A stretch of DNA of 5,034 nucleotides from AG25 sp035604455 (GCA_035604455.1 DATNIM010000078.1:1-5034); one strand, 5' to 3'; counted from the first letter of the stretch, positions 1 to 5,034 are shown. Numbers and translations: made by a program. The notes: generated by a model not told the origin, from the sequence alone.

Positions 1-2
1 CC

Positions 3-116
3 AACCGCTACAGCGGCCGCACCTTCCGCCCCGCGCAACGGAGGCGGGTCCACAATCTCATGAACCGCACGGAACAGTTCGCGGAACAAATGTCGACGCG
101 ACGTGCGGCAATTTAG
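3..116 (+). CDS. 3' end of an unidentified protein gene, cut by the window edge
   Basis: An open frame enters from the left edge and ends at a TAG at 114-116, giving about 37 visible C-terminal residues. The visible tail begins NRYSGRTFRP and ends STRRAAI; it is basic and rich in Arg. Support for coding comes from codon use: almost every one of the first 20 codons ends in G or C, as expected for a real gene in this GC-rich DNA, while the other two plus frames show no such bias. I recognise no domain or motif, so no function is proposed. The signal is short and the upstream part is not visible, so it could still be a chance open frame. Confidence 0.45.
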   Translation, partial: NRYSGRTFRPAQRRRVHNLMNRTEQFAEQMSTRRAAI

Positions 117-210
117 GCCAGCGCGGCCGCGAGCGGCAGCACCTTCGCCCTGAGGGACTGCGCGAGTCACCATGTCTGTCATGGGCGCCGACCGATCATT
201 CGAGACCGCC

Positions 211-639
211 TCACATACAAGGCGGAACGCTTGAGGGGCAAGGCACTCCCGGGGGGCAGCAATTCCCCTGCGGCGCCACCGCGTGAGGACCGGCGTTACC
301 GACCTCGATCACAAGATAGGTGAGTACCGCTGAGCTCCCGCCGAAGACGACCGCCGCAGCGGTGCGACCGGGGTCCGCTTCGCACATTTCAATCTCCGTC
401 GTCTGCGACAGGGCGAACGCTCGCCGTGCGCCGTTCACAAACCCGACGAGGGTGTCGCCGACCAACCTAGGAGTGTGCAGGACCACGGTCGAGTCATCTG
501 TCTTCGCTACCCGCACCCGGTCAGGCGGATTCGGGCCCCGTAGCTCGTCGGGCTCCACTGGGCGCAGCGTGGTGCACGCGGCTGCGACGATCAGGAAGGT
601 GGCCGCAAGGAACGGGGCGGGATGATGCACGAAGCGCAT
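211..639 (-). CDS. Putative lipoprotein of unknown function with a Cys-rich C-terminus
   Basis: A 142-residue protein with a type II (lipoprotein) signal peptide: a basic start (MRFVHHP), a hydrophobic stretch (FLAATFLIVAA) and a lipobox ending at Cys22 (VAAAC). After cleavage and lipidation it should be membrane-anchored on the outer side of the inner membrane or on the outer membrane. The middle (about residues 40-85) looks like a small beta-rich domain, with alternating Val/Leu and the phrases DRVRV and LVGDTLVG. A hydrophobic, Gly/Ala-rich segment follows at about 95-113. The last 16 residues hold four cysteines (Cys127, 128, 134, 141) among Pro residues. The start is set at the ATG at 637-639 because GGAGGG lies just upstream; a start 5 codons earlier is in frame but would place that ribosome site inside the gene. 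No named family is recognised. The function is unknown; the lipoprotein assignment is fairly sure. Confidence 0.72.
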   Translation of the reverse strand: MRFVHHPAPFLAATFLIVAAACTTLRPVEPDELRGPNPPDRVRVAKTDDSTVVLHTPRLVGDTLVGFVNGARRAFALSQTTEIEMCEADPGRTAAAVVFGGSSAVLTYLVIEVGNAGPHAVAPQGNCCPPGVPCPSSVPPCM

Positions 640-643
640 AGAG

Positions 644-649
644 CCCTCC
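644..649 (-). promoter_or_regulatory. Ribosome binding site of the lipoprotein gene
   Basis: GGAGGG on the minus strand lies 4 bases before the ATG at 637-639. It favours this start over the two in-frame ATGs further upstream (649-654) and gives a proper short n-region before the signal peptide core. Confidence 0.6.
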
Positions 650-738
650 ATCAACCCAGTCGCAAGACCGGGCTCTGCTCAACGATTCGGGGTGGCGTCG
701 GCGGCAGGCTTCAGGGCGAAGGCGAGCCAGGACCGGCC

Positions 739-769
739 AAACAATTATTACACTTTGAACATTGAAAAC
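739..769 (-). promoter_or_regulatory. AT-rich island, possible promoter region for the lipoprotein gene
   Basis: A 31-base stretch that is strikingly AT-rich against its surroundings lies about 100 bases upstream of the lipoprotein start. On the minus strand it contains TAATAA, which partly resembles a -10 box, but no convincing -35 element sits at the right distance. Position and base composition are the only support. Confidence 0.22.
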
Positions 770-1200
770 GGACGGGAAGAGTCAAGACCTGCTCGCTTCT
801 TGCTCACTGACCGCCTCACGGTGTGGGACCGAACCGTGTGGAGACAGGTAGCCAGACGACCGCCGTGAAGAGGACCTTGCCCGGGAGCCGGAATAGGTTG
901 GCGACCGGAGGGGAAGCGGTGGACCTGGAGGACAGTTCACGCTAAACGCGAGATAATCTCACGATAGCGGTGCTAGGTTGATCACGGCGTGATGGGAGAG
1001 GGCCAACAGTTCGGCAGCTTTGAATGCCGACGATGCTCGCTCGCATGAAGGTCGTGCGATGAGCGCCTCGAAGATGGACTTGAACGGTCCATTTGCCCGT
1101 ACTCCCTAGCGCTGTCGGAGTTGCCGCTCGGCCCCTGCCGAGCGGCTGTTCCGTTTCCCCCAAGACATTCCCGAGTGGTCACGCTGAGCGGTCCCATCGT

Positions 1201-1229
1201 CCTGGGCGGCGCGCGCACCCCAGGCGCCC
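1201..1229. repeat. GC-rich inverted repeats downstream of the DUF2061 gene
   Basis: Two mutually exclusive 6-bp pairings are present: CCTGGG (1201-1206) with CCCAGG (1219-1224), and TGGGCG (1203-1208) with CGCCCA (1224-1229). They begin about 24 bases beyond the DUF2061 stop codon and could act as a weak transcription stop or RNA end-stabiliser for that gene. No run of T follows, so this is not a classic intrinsic terminator. Confidence 0.25.
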
Positions 1230-1252
1230 AACCGCCGAGAGGGCGAGACACC

Positions 1253-1468
1253 CTACGCGTCCGCCATGCCCCACGCGATGCGCGCCCACAGGCGCTCGTG
1301 AAGGAAATAGGCCACTGTCGTGTAGATGTTGCTGATGATCATGAATCCCACGGCGATCCGCACCGTCCTCGTGAACAGGTAGACCGTGGTGAAGTCCAAG
1401 ACGAGGATGACGAGGCGGTAGGTCACCGCCTTCACAATCGAGCGCTTCGGGGTCGCCGCGCGGAGCAT
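1253..1468 (-). CDS. DUF2061 family small membrane protein
   Basis: A 71-residue integral membrane protein. It opens with a basic segment containing KRSIVKAVTYR, followed by two predicted membrane helices (about residues 18-33 and 37-55) and the tail motif YFLHERLWARIAWG. That layout (SIVKA-TYR, two helices, HERxW) is the signature of the DUF2061 family, and the length matches the family's usual 60-80 residues. Its biochemical role is not known, so none is given here. The ATG at 1466-1468 is chosen because it places the conserved SIVKA segment about 10 residues in, as in relatives; a weak GAGAG ribosome site lies 4 bases upstream. The gene is divergent from the SIMPL-domain gene, with 179 bases between the two starts, so the two may share a control region, but no clear promoter boxes are visible there. 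Confidence 0.85.
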   Translation of the reverse strand: MLRAATPKRSIVKAVTYRLVILVLDFTTVYLFTRTVRIAVGFMIISNIYTTVAYFLHERLWARIAWGMADA

Positions 1469-1633
1469 CGGGCTCTCGGTGCCGGAGGGTTAGTTGACGC
1501 TATCGCCCGGCTGTCGACTCGCAAGACGGGGGTCGGTACGCTGGCATCGCTGGGCGACGAGCCGGCTGCGCCATCGACAGTGCGCAGGGGTACCTACGAA
1601 GGCACTCTCACTGCTCCAGAATGCAGTCCACGC

Positions 1634-1639
1634 AAGGAG
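1634..1639 (+). promoter_or_regulatory. Ribosome binding site of the SIMPL-domain gene
   Basis: AAGGAG lies 8 bases before the ATG at 1648-1650, an ideal spacing. It rules out the in-frame ATG at 1621, which lies upstream of this site and would add nine residues before a complete signal peptide. Confidence 0.7.
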
Positions 1640-1647
1640 TCGTCCCC

Positions 1648-2442
1648 ATGTACTTCCCGAGCCGTCCCTTGGTGCTGACGAGCCTCTTGGCAATCGTCGG
1701 AGCCGGGGCACCTGCACAGGCGCCCCCTGATCGCCCCGAGCGTCCAGAGATTCGTACGGCGGCCACGGTCCGACAAATGGTGCCCCCGGACATGGCGACC
1801 ATCACGATCGCGTTGGCGGCCAAAGGCGCAACTCCTGTCGAAGCCGCTAGTCACCTGGCGAGCCGTGCAGACAGCTTGCGCCGCGCGCTTGCCACGCTGG
1901 GCATTCCCGGCGACTCCATAGTCAACCGAAGTCGGTGGTCCTGGTGGGGCGCGCGGATTGAGACGATTGCGGGGCCCACCCGATGGATACCCGGGCCGCC
2001 GGGGCGCGACGACGGTCTACCGACGAAGGTCGCCATGCAAGACACCACCTACCGCATCCACGACGCTCTCGAGGTCCGGATTCGCGATCTGCATACGGTG
2101 GGCGCAGTCCTGGACACGGTTCTGGGCCGAGGCCTTACCGACATGTCAGATGTGACATTTTCTCTGTCTGACGTCACTGCTGCGCAAGATGACGCCCTGC
2201 GACTGGCGACGGTGCGAGCGCATCGACAGGCGGAGGTGATCGCCGCAGCAAGCAACCTTCAGCTTGGTCGGACGCTCTCCCTGAGCACTCAGGCGGACAA
2301 CACCGCGCAGAGTCGCTATGGGTGGTCGCCAAACCTCTCACTAGCGTCCGCAGCACCGGAAGGTTCCCCGACGATCGTCGTGGCGCCCGCTGTACCAGTG
2401 TCGGTGAGCGTCTACGGTATGTGGGAACTGGTTCCCAAGTAG
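1648..2442 (+). CDS. SIMPL domain (DUF541) exported protein
   Basis: A 264-residue protein. Residues 1-25 form a Sec signal peptide ending in the cleavage site AQA before PPD, so the mature protein should be periplasmic or secreted. The rest matches the SIMPL/DUF541 pattern in order. A first strand follows a VPPDMATITIAL motif (about 45-56), then a helix rich in Ala/Leu with LATLGIPGDSI (81-91), the segment ALEVRIRDLHTVGAVLDTVL (140-159), TFSLSD (170-175), a long helix DDALRLATVRAHRQAEVIAAA (181-201), LGRTLSLS (206-213), and a closing strand VPVSVSVYGMWEL. Family members include the mouse IRAK1-binding protein that gave the name and the E. coli protein YggE; the molecular role in bacteria is poorly defined, with links to oxidative stress reported for YggE. 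Two insertions (about 98-128, Trp/Pro/Gly-rich, and 216-245) enlarge the loops. The gene stands alone: its upstream neighbour is divergent and rpiA converges on it. Confidence 0.87.
   Translation: MYFPSRPLVLTSLLAIVGAGAPAQAPPDRPERPEIRTAATVRQMVPPDMATITIALAAKGATPVEAASHLASRADSLRRALATLGIPGDSIVNRSRWSWWGARIETIAGPTRWIPGPPGRDDGLPTKVAMQDTTYRIHDALEVRIRDLHTVGAVLDTVLGRGLTDMSDVTFSLSDVTAAQDDALRLATVRAHRQAEVIAAASNLQLGRTLSLSTQADNTAQSRYGWSPNLSLASAAPEGSPTIVVAPAVPVSVSVYGMWELVPK
2422..2437 (+). repeat. Small hairpin at the end of the SIMPL-domain gene
   Basis: TGGGAA and TTCCCA pair around a CTGG tetraloop, inside the last codons and just before the TAG at 2440-2442. No T-run follows, so it is at best a weak transcript-end structure. 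Confidence 0.25.
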
Positions 2443-2558
2443 TCGGCCACGAGGCTGGCTCAGCGGAACAGCCAACGGAACAACCGGGGATGTCTTCGAG
2501 TGCTACGTCGTGCACGCACCTGTCCACGACACGCTCATCTCGTCCCCGGCAACGGGAC
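2443..2558. other. Convergent intergenic gap between the SIMPL-domain gene and rpiA
   Basis: These 116 bases separate two gene 3' ends. The only local structure is a 5-bp hairpin directly after the rpiA stop (GTCCC at 2542-2546 with GGGAC at 2554-2558, 7-base loop), plus a distant CCGGGGA/TCCCCGG pair. Neither carries a T-run, so I see no classic bidirectional terminator. Confidence 0.35.
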
Positions 2559-3254
2559 TTAGACGCCCGAGGACCCCCGCGCCCGCACTCGCGTCACCGA
2601 CGAGCCGTTGCCGATCAGCGCAACGTCCGCCATGTCGATGAAAAGGCCGTGTTCGACGACGCCTGGAATACTATCCAGCGTGTGGGCCAACTCGTCGGGA
2701 TCGGCCATCTGGCCAAAGCTGCAGTCCAAGATGTAATTCCGCTCGTCCGTGAGGTACGGGTCACCGCCTGAACCCGCCCGCAACCGCACGACTGCGCCGA
2801 GACTCTTGATCTTGGCCGCGACGTGGCTCTGCGCGAAGGGGACTACCTCGACCGGCAGCGGGAACCGCCCTAGCACGGCGACCTGCTTGCTTGAATCCGC
2901 GATGACGACCATCTGCCGCGAGGCGGACGCGACCACCTTTTCATAGAGGAGGGCGCCACCCCCGCCCTTCACGAGGCGCAGTTCAGGATCGATCTCGTCG
3001 GCCCCGTCGATCGTAACGGCTAGCTGGTCGACCGCGTCAAGCGTGATTAAAGGAATGCCGAGGCTCGCGGCGAGCTCCTTCGTTCGAGTCGAGGTGGGCA
3101 CGGCACGGATCTTGAGCCCGGCTCGGACGCGCTCGCCGAGGAGCCGAACCGCGAGCGCCGCAGTGGAGCCGGTGCCGAGCCCGATCACGTCCCCCTCCCG
3201 CACGAACTCCAGGCTCGCGCGGGCGGCCGCCTCTTTTTCTTGGTCGTTGGTCAT
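2559..3254 (-). CDS. rpiA: Ribose-5-phosphate isomerase A
   Basis: A 231-residue cytoplasmic enzyme that interconverts ribose 5-phosphate and ribulose 5-phosphate in the non-oxidative pentose phosphate pathway, supplying ribose for nucleotides. All RpiA landmarks are present: the phosphate-binding loop GLGTGST (25-31), PTSTRTKELA (53-62), the catalytic stretch IDGADEID (82-89) with Asp83 and Asp86, KGGGGALLYEK (96-106) with Lys96 and the presumed catalytic base Glu105, ADSSK (119-123), and the C-terminal HGLFIDMAD. These correspond to Asp81, Asp84, Lys94 and Glu103 of the E. coli enzyme. The length is close to the family's usual 215-235. The ATG at 3252-3254 begins the typical short helix leading to the phosphate loop; its ribosome site is poor. 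The gene lies 74 bases downstream of tRNA-Ser on the same strand with no obvious terminator between, so read-through from the tRNA transcript is possible. It converges on the SIMPL-domain gene. Confidence 0.97.
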   Translation of the reverse strand: MTNDQEKEAAARASLEFVREGDVIGLGTGSTAALAVRLLGERVRAGLKIRAVPTSTRTKELAASLGIPLITLDAVDQLAVTIDGADEIDPELRLVKGGGGALLYEKVVASASRQMVVIADSSKQVAVLGRFPLPVEVVPFAQSHVAAKIKSLGAVVRLRAGSGGDPYLTDERNYILDCSFGQMADPDELAHTLDSIPGVVEHGLFIDMADVALIGNGSSVTRVRARGSSGV

Positions 3255-3328
3255 AGTAGTGGCTTAGAGTGCCGCGCCAATCTCACCGGCGGCCCCGCAC
3301 TCAGGCAAGATGGTCGCGACGACATCCA

Positions 3329-3415
3329 CGGATAGGGTGGGATTCGAACCCACGAAACGGTTACCCGTTTACACGCTCTCCAGGCGCGTGCCTTCAGCCA
3401 CTCGGCCACCTATCC
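3329..3415 (-). tRNA. tRNA-Ser, anticodon GGA
   Basis: An 87-base class II tRNA that folds completely. The acceptor stem GGATAGG/CCTATCC has 7 perfect pairs and the discriminator base is G73, as serine tRNAs require. The D-arm is GCC/GGC with the loop GAGTGGCTGAA. The anticodon stem CGCGC/GCGTG has one G-U pair, and the loop CTGGAGA carries GGA at 3379-3381, reading UCC and UCU. A long variable arm, AAACGG-GTAA-CCGTTT, has six pairs. The T-arm is GTGGG/CCCAC with the loop TTCGAAT. The 3' CCA is not encoded (TGG follows G73), so it must be added by tRNA nucleotidyltransferase. It sits between the HicB-like gene (42 bases upstream) and rpiA, all on the same strand. No consensus promoter is obvious in the short gap before it. 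Confidence 0.98.
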
Positions 3416-3457
3416 CCACTGCACCGGCACGCAGCCACCTCAGCAGGGTGCCGCGCT

Positions 3458-3673
3458 TCACTCGATCGTGACGGTGTCGCGCAGCGCGTCGGGGAGCACG
3501 CCGCGCAGGGCATCCTCCCGGCGATCCTCAAGGATCAGGGCAATGGCCTCGGCGAGATTGTGGCGTGCTTCGTCCTTCGTCCGGCCCTGCCCGTTCGCAC
3601 CCGGGATTTCGGGGCTATGAGCGACGTACCACTCACCGTCATGTTCGATAGTGGCCGTGCACTCATTGTGCAT
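3458..3673 (-). CDS. HicB-like antitoxin-fold protein (UPF0150 type), no HicA partner
   Basis: A 71-residue protein matching the small partial RNase H-like fold of the HicB/UPF0150 group: an N-terminal strand ECTATIEHDGEWYVAHSPEI, the turn PGANGQGRTKDEA, and a helix ARHNLAEAIALILEDRRED, closing with a short acidic tail. In HicAB modules such proteins bind and neutralise the HicA mRNA interferase, and many carry a C-terminal ribbon-helix-helix or HTH DNA-binding domain; this one stops without it. The start is the ATG at 3671-3673, with GAGGG four bases upstream. A longer in-frame reading to 3760 adds an unrelated hydrophobic stretch and is not favoured. The gap to tadA (3674-3842) is too short for a normal hicA and shows none; downstream lies tRNA-Ser. 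It is therefore an orphan, either a solitary regulator or a relic. The family call is firm; the antitoxin function is not. Confidence 0.83.
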   Translation of the reverse strand: MHNECTATIEHDGEWYVAHSPEIPGANGQGRTKDEARHNLAEAIALILEDRREDALRGVLPDALRDTVTIE

Positions 3674-3677
3674 ATGA

Positions 3678-3682
3678 CCCTC
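3678..3682 (-). promoter_or_regulatory. Ribosome binding site of the HicB-like gene
   Basis: GAGGG on the minus strand lies 4 bases before the ATG at 3671-3673. It supports the 71-residue form over the 100-residue in-frame extension. Confidence 0.5.
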
Positions 3683-3818
3683 GTCAGTGACCGGCCTTGA
3701 AAGGTACACCGCGGATGCGACGGCGACCAAAAGGGCCGGTCGGCCGTACCCACTCCACACTCACATGGTGGTGGACGTGCGGCGCATTTGGATTCGGATA
3801 CGTCCGGGGCCCTGAGGC

Positions 3819-3842
3819 GGCGCGCCGGAACCGCGACGCGCC
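3819..3842 (-). terminator. GC-rich hairpin directly after tadA, possible weak terminator
   Basis: GGCGCG (3819-3824) pairs with CGCGCC (3837-3842) around a 12-base loop, touching the tadA stop codon at 3843-3845. No T-run follows on the minus strand, so it may stabilise the mRNA end or attenuate rather than terminate. Confidence 0.3.
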
Positions 3843-4298
3843 TTAGGGCCGTCGCCCCTCGAAGAAGCCCCGGAGCAACGCGCTCGCCGCAGCAGCGTCG
3901 ACGCCCCCGACCACCTCAACGCGATGGTTCAGTCGAGGGTGCCGCACAAGGTCCCCGACCGATCCGCACATACCAGCTTTGGGGTCGGCAGCTCCGAAGA
4001 CCAACCGCCCCACCTTGGTCAGCACAATCGCCCCGGCGCACTGGGCGCAGGGTTCGAGGGTGACGTAGAGCGTGCAGTCGGTGAGGCGGTCCGTTCCGAG
4101 ATGTTCCAGGGCCTGCTGGAGAGCGAGTAACTCCGCATGCGCCGTCGGGTCATGGCGCCGGACGGTGGCATTGTGAGAACGGGCGATCACGACCCCATCC
4201 CGGACCACGGCCGCGCCTACGGGGACCTCGTCGACCGCGGCCGCGGCCGCCGCCTCCGCCAAGGCCACAGACATTCCGGCGCGGTCGGCTGCGCTCAC
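3843..4298 (-). CDS. tadA: tRNA-specific adenosine deaminase TadA
   Basis: A zinc-dependent deaminase that converts the wobble adenosine A34 of tRNA-Arg(ACG) to inosine so that one tRNA reads CGU, CGC and CGA. With the GTG start at 4296-4298 the protein has 151 residues. The family pattern is intact: EVPVGAAVV (about 24-32), HDPTAHAELLAL (49-60) with zinc ligand His54 and proton-shuttling Glu56, TLYVTLEPCAQCAGAI (76-91) with zinc ligands Cys84 and Cys87, GRLVFGAADPKAG (97-109), and the C-terminal LNHRVEV...LLRGFFEGRR. E. coli TadA has His57, Glu59, Cys87 and Cys90, so the spacing agrees. The frame stays open upstream into clpB, but those residues (Arg/Pro-rich) do not match the family; the GTG aligns the N-terminal helix correctly. 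ATG at 4272-4274 is an alternative but would clip that helix. No clear ribosome site is seen; the start is preceded by hairpins. Confidence 0.94.
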   Translation of the reverse strand: MSAADRAGMSVALAEAAAAAAVDEVPVGAAVVRDGVVIARSHNATVRRHDPTAHAELLALQQALEHLGTDRLTDCTLYVTLEPCAQCAGAIVLTKVGRLVFGAADPKAGMCGSVGDLVRHPRLNHRVEVVGGVDAAAASALLRGFFEGRRP

Positions 4299-4311
4299 CG
4301 GCGGCCCGCCG
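4299..4311 (-). repeat. Palindrome abutting the tadA start codon
   Basis: CGGCGG and CCGCCG flank a single central base, a near-perfect 13-base palindrome directly next to the GTG start. It occupies the place where the tadA ribosome site should be, so it might influence initiation; in GC-rich DNA, chance is also plausible. Confidence 0.35.
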
Positions 4312-4340
4312 AACGCGCCCCCAGCGTCCGGGGGCGCGTT
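4312..4340 (-). terminator. Perfect 11-bp hairpin between clpB and tadA
   Basis: AACGCGCCCCC (4312-4322) and GGGGGCGCGTT (4330-4340) are exact reverse complements separated by a 7-base loop (4323-4329). The stem begins within the clpB stop codon (4339-4341) and ends 13 bases before the tadA GTG. Such a strong GC stem would form in the clpB transcript. On the minus strand only GTT follows, not a true T-run. It could be an intrinsic terminator of weak type, an mRNA-stabilising end for clpB, or an attenuator limiting read-through into tadA. The structure is certain; the role is inferred. Confidence 0.6.
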
Positions 4341-5034
4341 AGGCACGCGCCGTGGATTGGGATTTCGGGTGCGACATGCGCTCGAAAGTGACACTCGCCC
4401 CGTCCCTCGAGCGGTCGACCACGATACGGTCGCCTTCGGCGTACGACCCTTCAAGCACCGCCAGCGCGAGCGGGTTCTGAAGCAGCCGCTGGATGGCCCG
4501 CTTGAGCGGGCGCGCGCCGTAGGCCGGGTCGTAGCCCTCCGCCACGAGCAGAGCCTTCGCCGCAGCCGTCACCTCGAGGGTGATCTTGCGCTCCGCCACC
4601 AGGGCCTCGAACCGCGTCAGCTGGATCTCGACGATCTTGCTGATGTCGTCTTGCGTGAGCGGGCGGAAGATCACGGTGTCGTCGACACGGTTCAGGAACT
4701 CAGGTTTGAACGTCTGGCGCAAAAGCTCGAGCACCTTGGTCTCAGCCTGCTCCCATCCGACGGTCTCGGCCTCGAGCAGGTAGGACGAGCCCACGTTCGA
4801 GGTCATGATCAGCACCGTGTTGCGGAAATCGACCGTCCGCCCCTGGGAATCGGTCAGCCGCCCGTCCTCGAGGATCTGGAGCAGTACGTTGAACACGTCG
4901 GGGTGCGCTTTTTCGATTTCGTCAAATAGCACCACCGCGTAGGGTCGACGCCGGATCGCTTCGGTGAGCTGTCCGCCCTCCTCATATCCGACGTACCCGG
5001 GCGGCGCCCCGATCATCCGGGCTACCGCGTGCTT
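4339..5034 (-). CDS. clpB: ATP-dependent disaggregase ClpB, C-terminal part (5' end beyond the window)
   Basis: The visible 231 residues are the C-terminal quarter of ClpB, a hexameric AAA+ chaperone (about 860 residues in full) that threads aggregated proteins through its pore together with DnaK. The frame runs to the window edge, the first residues being KHAVAR, matching the usual KHAVSRLIGAPPGYVGYEEGG context. Seen in order, numbered from the edge: the second-ring pore loop GYVGYEEGG (13-21), Walker B VVLFDEIEKAH (34-44), the ILEDGRLTDSQGR segment (54-66), sensor 1 in MTSN (77-80), the arginine finger in FLNRVDD (Arg116), and sensor 2 in GARPLKR (Arg175), then the small D2 subdomain and a short tail. 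The EKHAV context and the ending with no further domain favour ClpB over ClpA or ClpC, although the M-domain that would settle this is outside the window. The TAA at 4339-4341 overlaps the hairpin before tadA. Confidence 0.95.
   Translation of the reverse strand, partial: KHAVARMIGAPPGYVGYEEGGQLTEAIRRRPYAVVLFDEIEKAHPDVFNVLLQILEDGRLTDSQGRTVDFRNTVLIMTSNVGSSYLLEAETVGWEQAETKVLELLRQTFKPEFLNRVDDTVIFRPLTQDDISKIVEIQLTRFEALVAERKITLEVTAAAKALLVAEGYDPAYGARPLKRAIQRLLQNPLALAVLEGSYAEGDRIVVDRSRDGASVTFERMSHPKSQSTARA

Larger units (their letters stand above)
640..1252. other. About 610 bases with no supported gene
   Basis: This stretch separates the lipoprotein gene (start at 639) from the end of the DUF2061 gene. 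Open frames of 70-90 codons exist here, but they overlap each other in several frames, are rich in Arg/Pro/Ser, and have neither family resemblance nor a ribosome site, so they look like chance frames in GC-rich DNA. Visible items are an AT-rich island at 739-769, an inverted repeat CACGGT/ACCGTG at 817-822 and 833-838, and a minus-strand frame open from 1105 down to a TGA at 959-961 (48 codons, more protein-like in composition but with no ATG or GTG near its beginning). The last could be a decayed gene remnant; I cannot support more. Confidence 0.5.

Noticed and set aside
1494..1522. TTGACG at 1494-1499 as a -35 box for the SIMPL gene
   Set aside because: Nothing resembling a -10 box lies 16-18 bases downstream, so the match is unsupported.
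1121..1678. 185-codon plus-strand frame running across the DUF2061 gene
   Set aside because: Its central part is antisense to the DUF2061 coding sequence and the rest is Arg/Pro/Ala-rich. It also overlaps the start of the SIMPL gene, which has a good ribosome site.
2322..2771. 149-codon plus-strand frame spanning the SIMPL gene end, the gap and the rpiA 3' end
   Set aside because: It overlaps two well-supported genes in other frames, and its Arg/Ser-rich sequence shows no domain.
3329..3415. tRNA as an attachment site for a mobile element
   Set aside because: No integrase, no repeat of the tRNA 3' end and no foreign-looking genes are visible; both flanks are ordinary housekeeping genes.
3674..3760. 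N-terminal extension of the HicB-like protein, with a hydrophobic stretch
   Set aside because: The family fold starts at the ATG at 3671-3673, which has its own ribosome site; the extension would be an odd membrane leader for a cytoplasmic fold.
4237..4252. Alternating GCGGCC run inside tadA as a repeat or recombination site
   Set aside because: It encodes the Ala-rich helix of TadA (AEAAAAAAV); codon use in a GC-rich genome explains it.
4299..4454. Upstream extension of tadA to an ATG at 4452-4454
   Set aside because: The extra 52 residues overlap clpB, do not match the TadA family, and read through the intergenic hairpin.
4357..4929. Long 190-codon plus-strand frame opposite clpB
   Set aside because: It is the antisense shadow of a strongly conserved gene in GC-rich DNA; the sequence is Arg/Val/His-rich with no family resemblance.

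Overview
The window is GC-rich chromosomal DNA from what looks like a Gram-negative-type, high-GC bacterium. It carries a lipoprotein with a lipobox, a secreted SIMPL-domain protein, a tRNA without an encoded CCA, and core housekeeping genes (clpB, tadA, rpiA). The style of the lipoprotein and the mix of small envelope proteins would fit Gemmatimonadota or a similar environmental phylum. That is a guess from general familiarity; nothing here fixes the taxonomy.

Layout. Positions 3-116 (+) are probably the last 37 codons of an unidentified gene. A Cys-rich lipoprotein gene (211-639, -) converges on it. Positions 640-1252 hold no gene I can support. A DUF2061-type two-helix membrane protein (1253-1468, -) is divergent from a SIMPL/DUF541 exported protein (1648-2442, +). 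From 2559 to the right edge everything lies on the minus strand. In transcription order it reads: the C-terminal part of clpB (entering from the right edge), tadA, an orphan HicB-like antitoxin-fold gene, tRNA-Ser(GGA), and rpiA. rpiA converges on the SIMPL gene.

How the genes relate. The minus-strand block is a housekeeping run: protein disaggregation (ClpB), wobble A-to-I editing of tRNA (TadA), a serine tRNA, and the non-oxidative pentose phosphate pathway (RpiA). These are unrelated pathways that share direction, and they may be partly cotranscribed. The left half encodes small envelope or exported proteins of unknown role. The most notable structural element is a perfect 11-bp GC hairpin that starts inside the clpB stop codon and lies just before the tadA start, followed directly by a second palindrome touching that start codon. 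I found no CRISPR array, insertion sequence, integrase, phage gene or biosynthetic cluster, and no convincing new multi-gene system.
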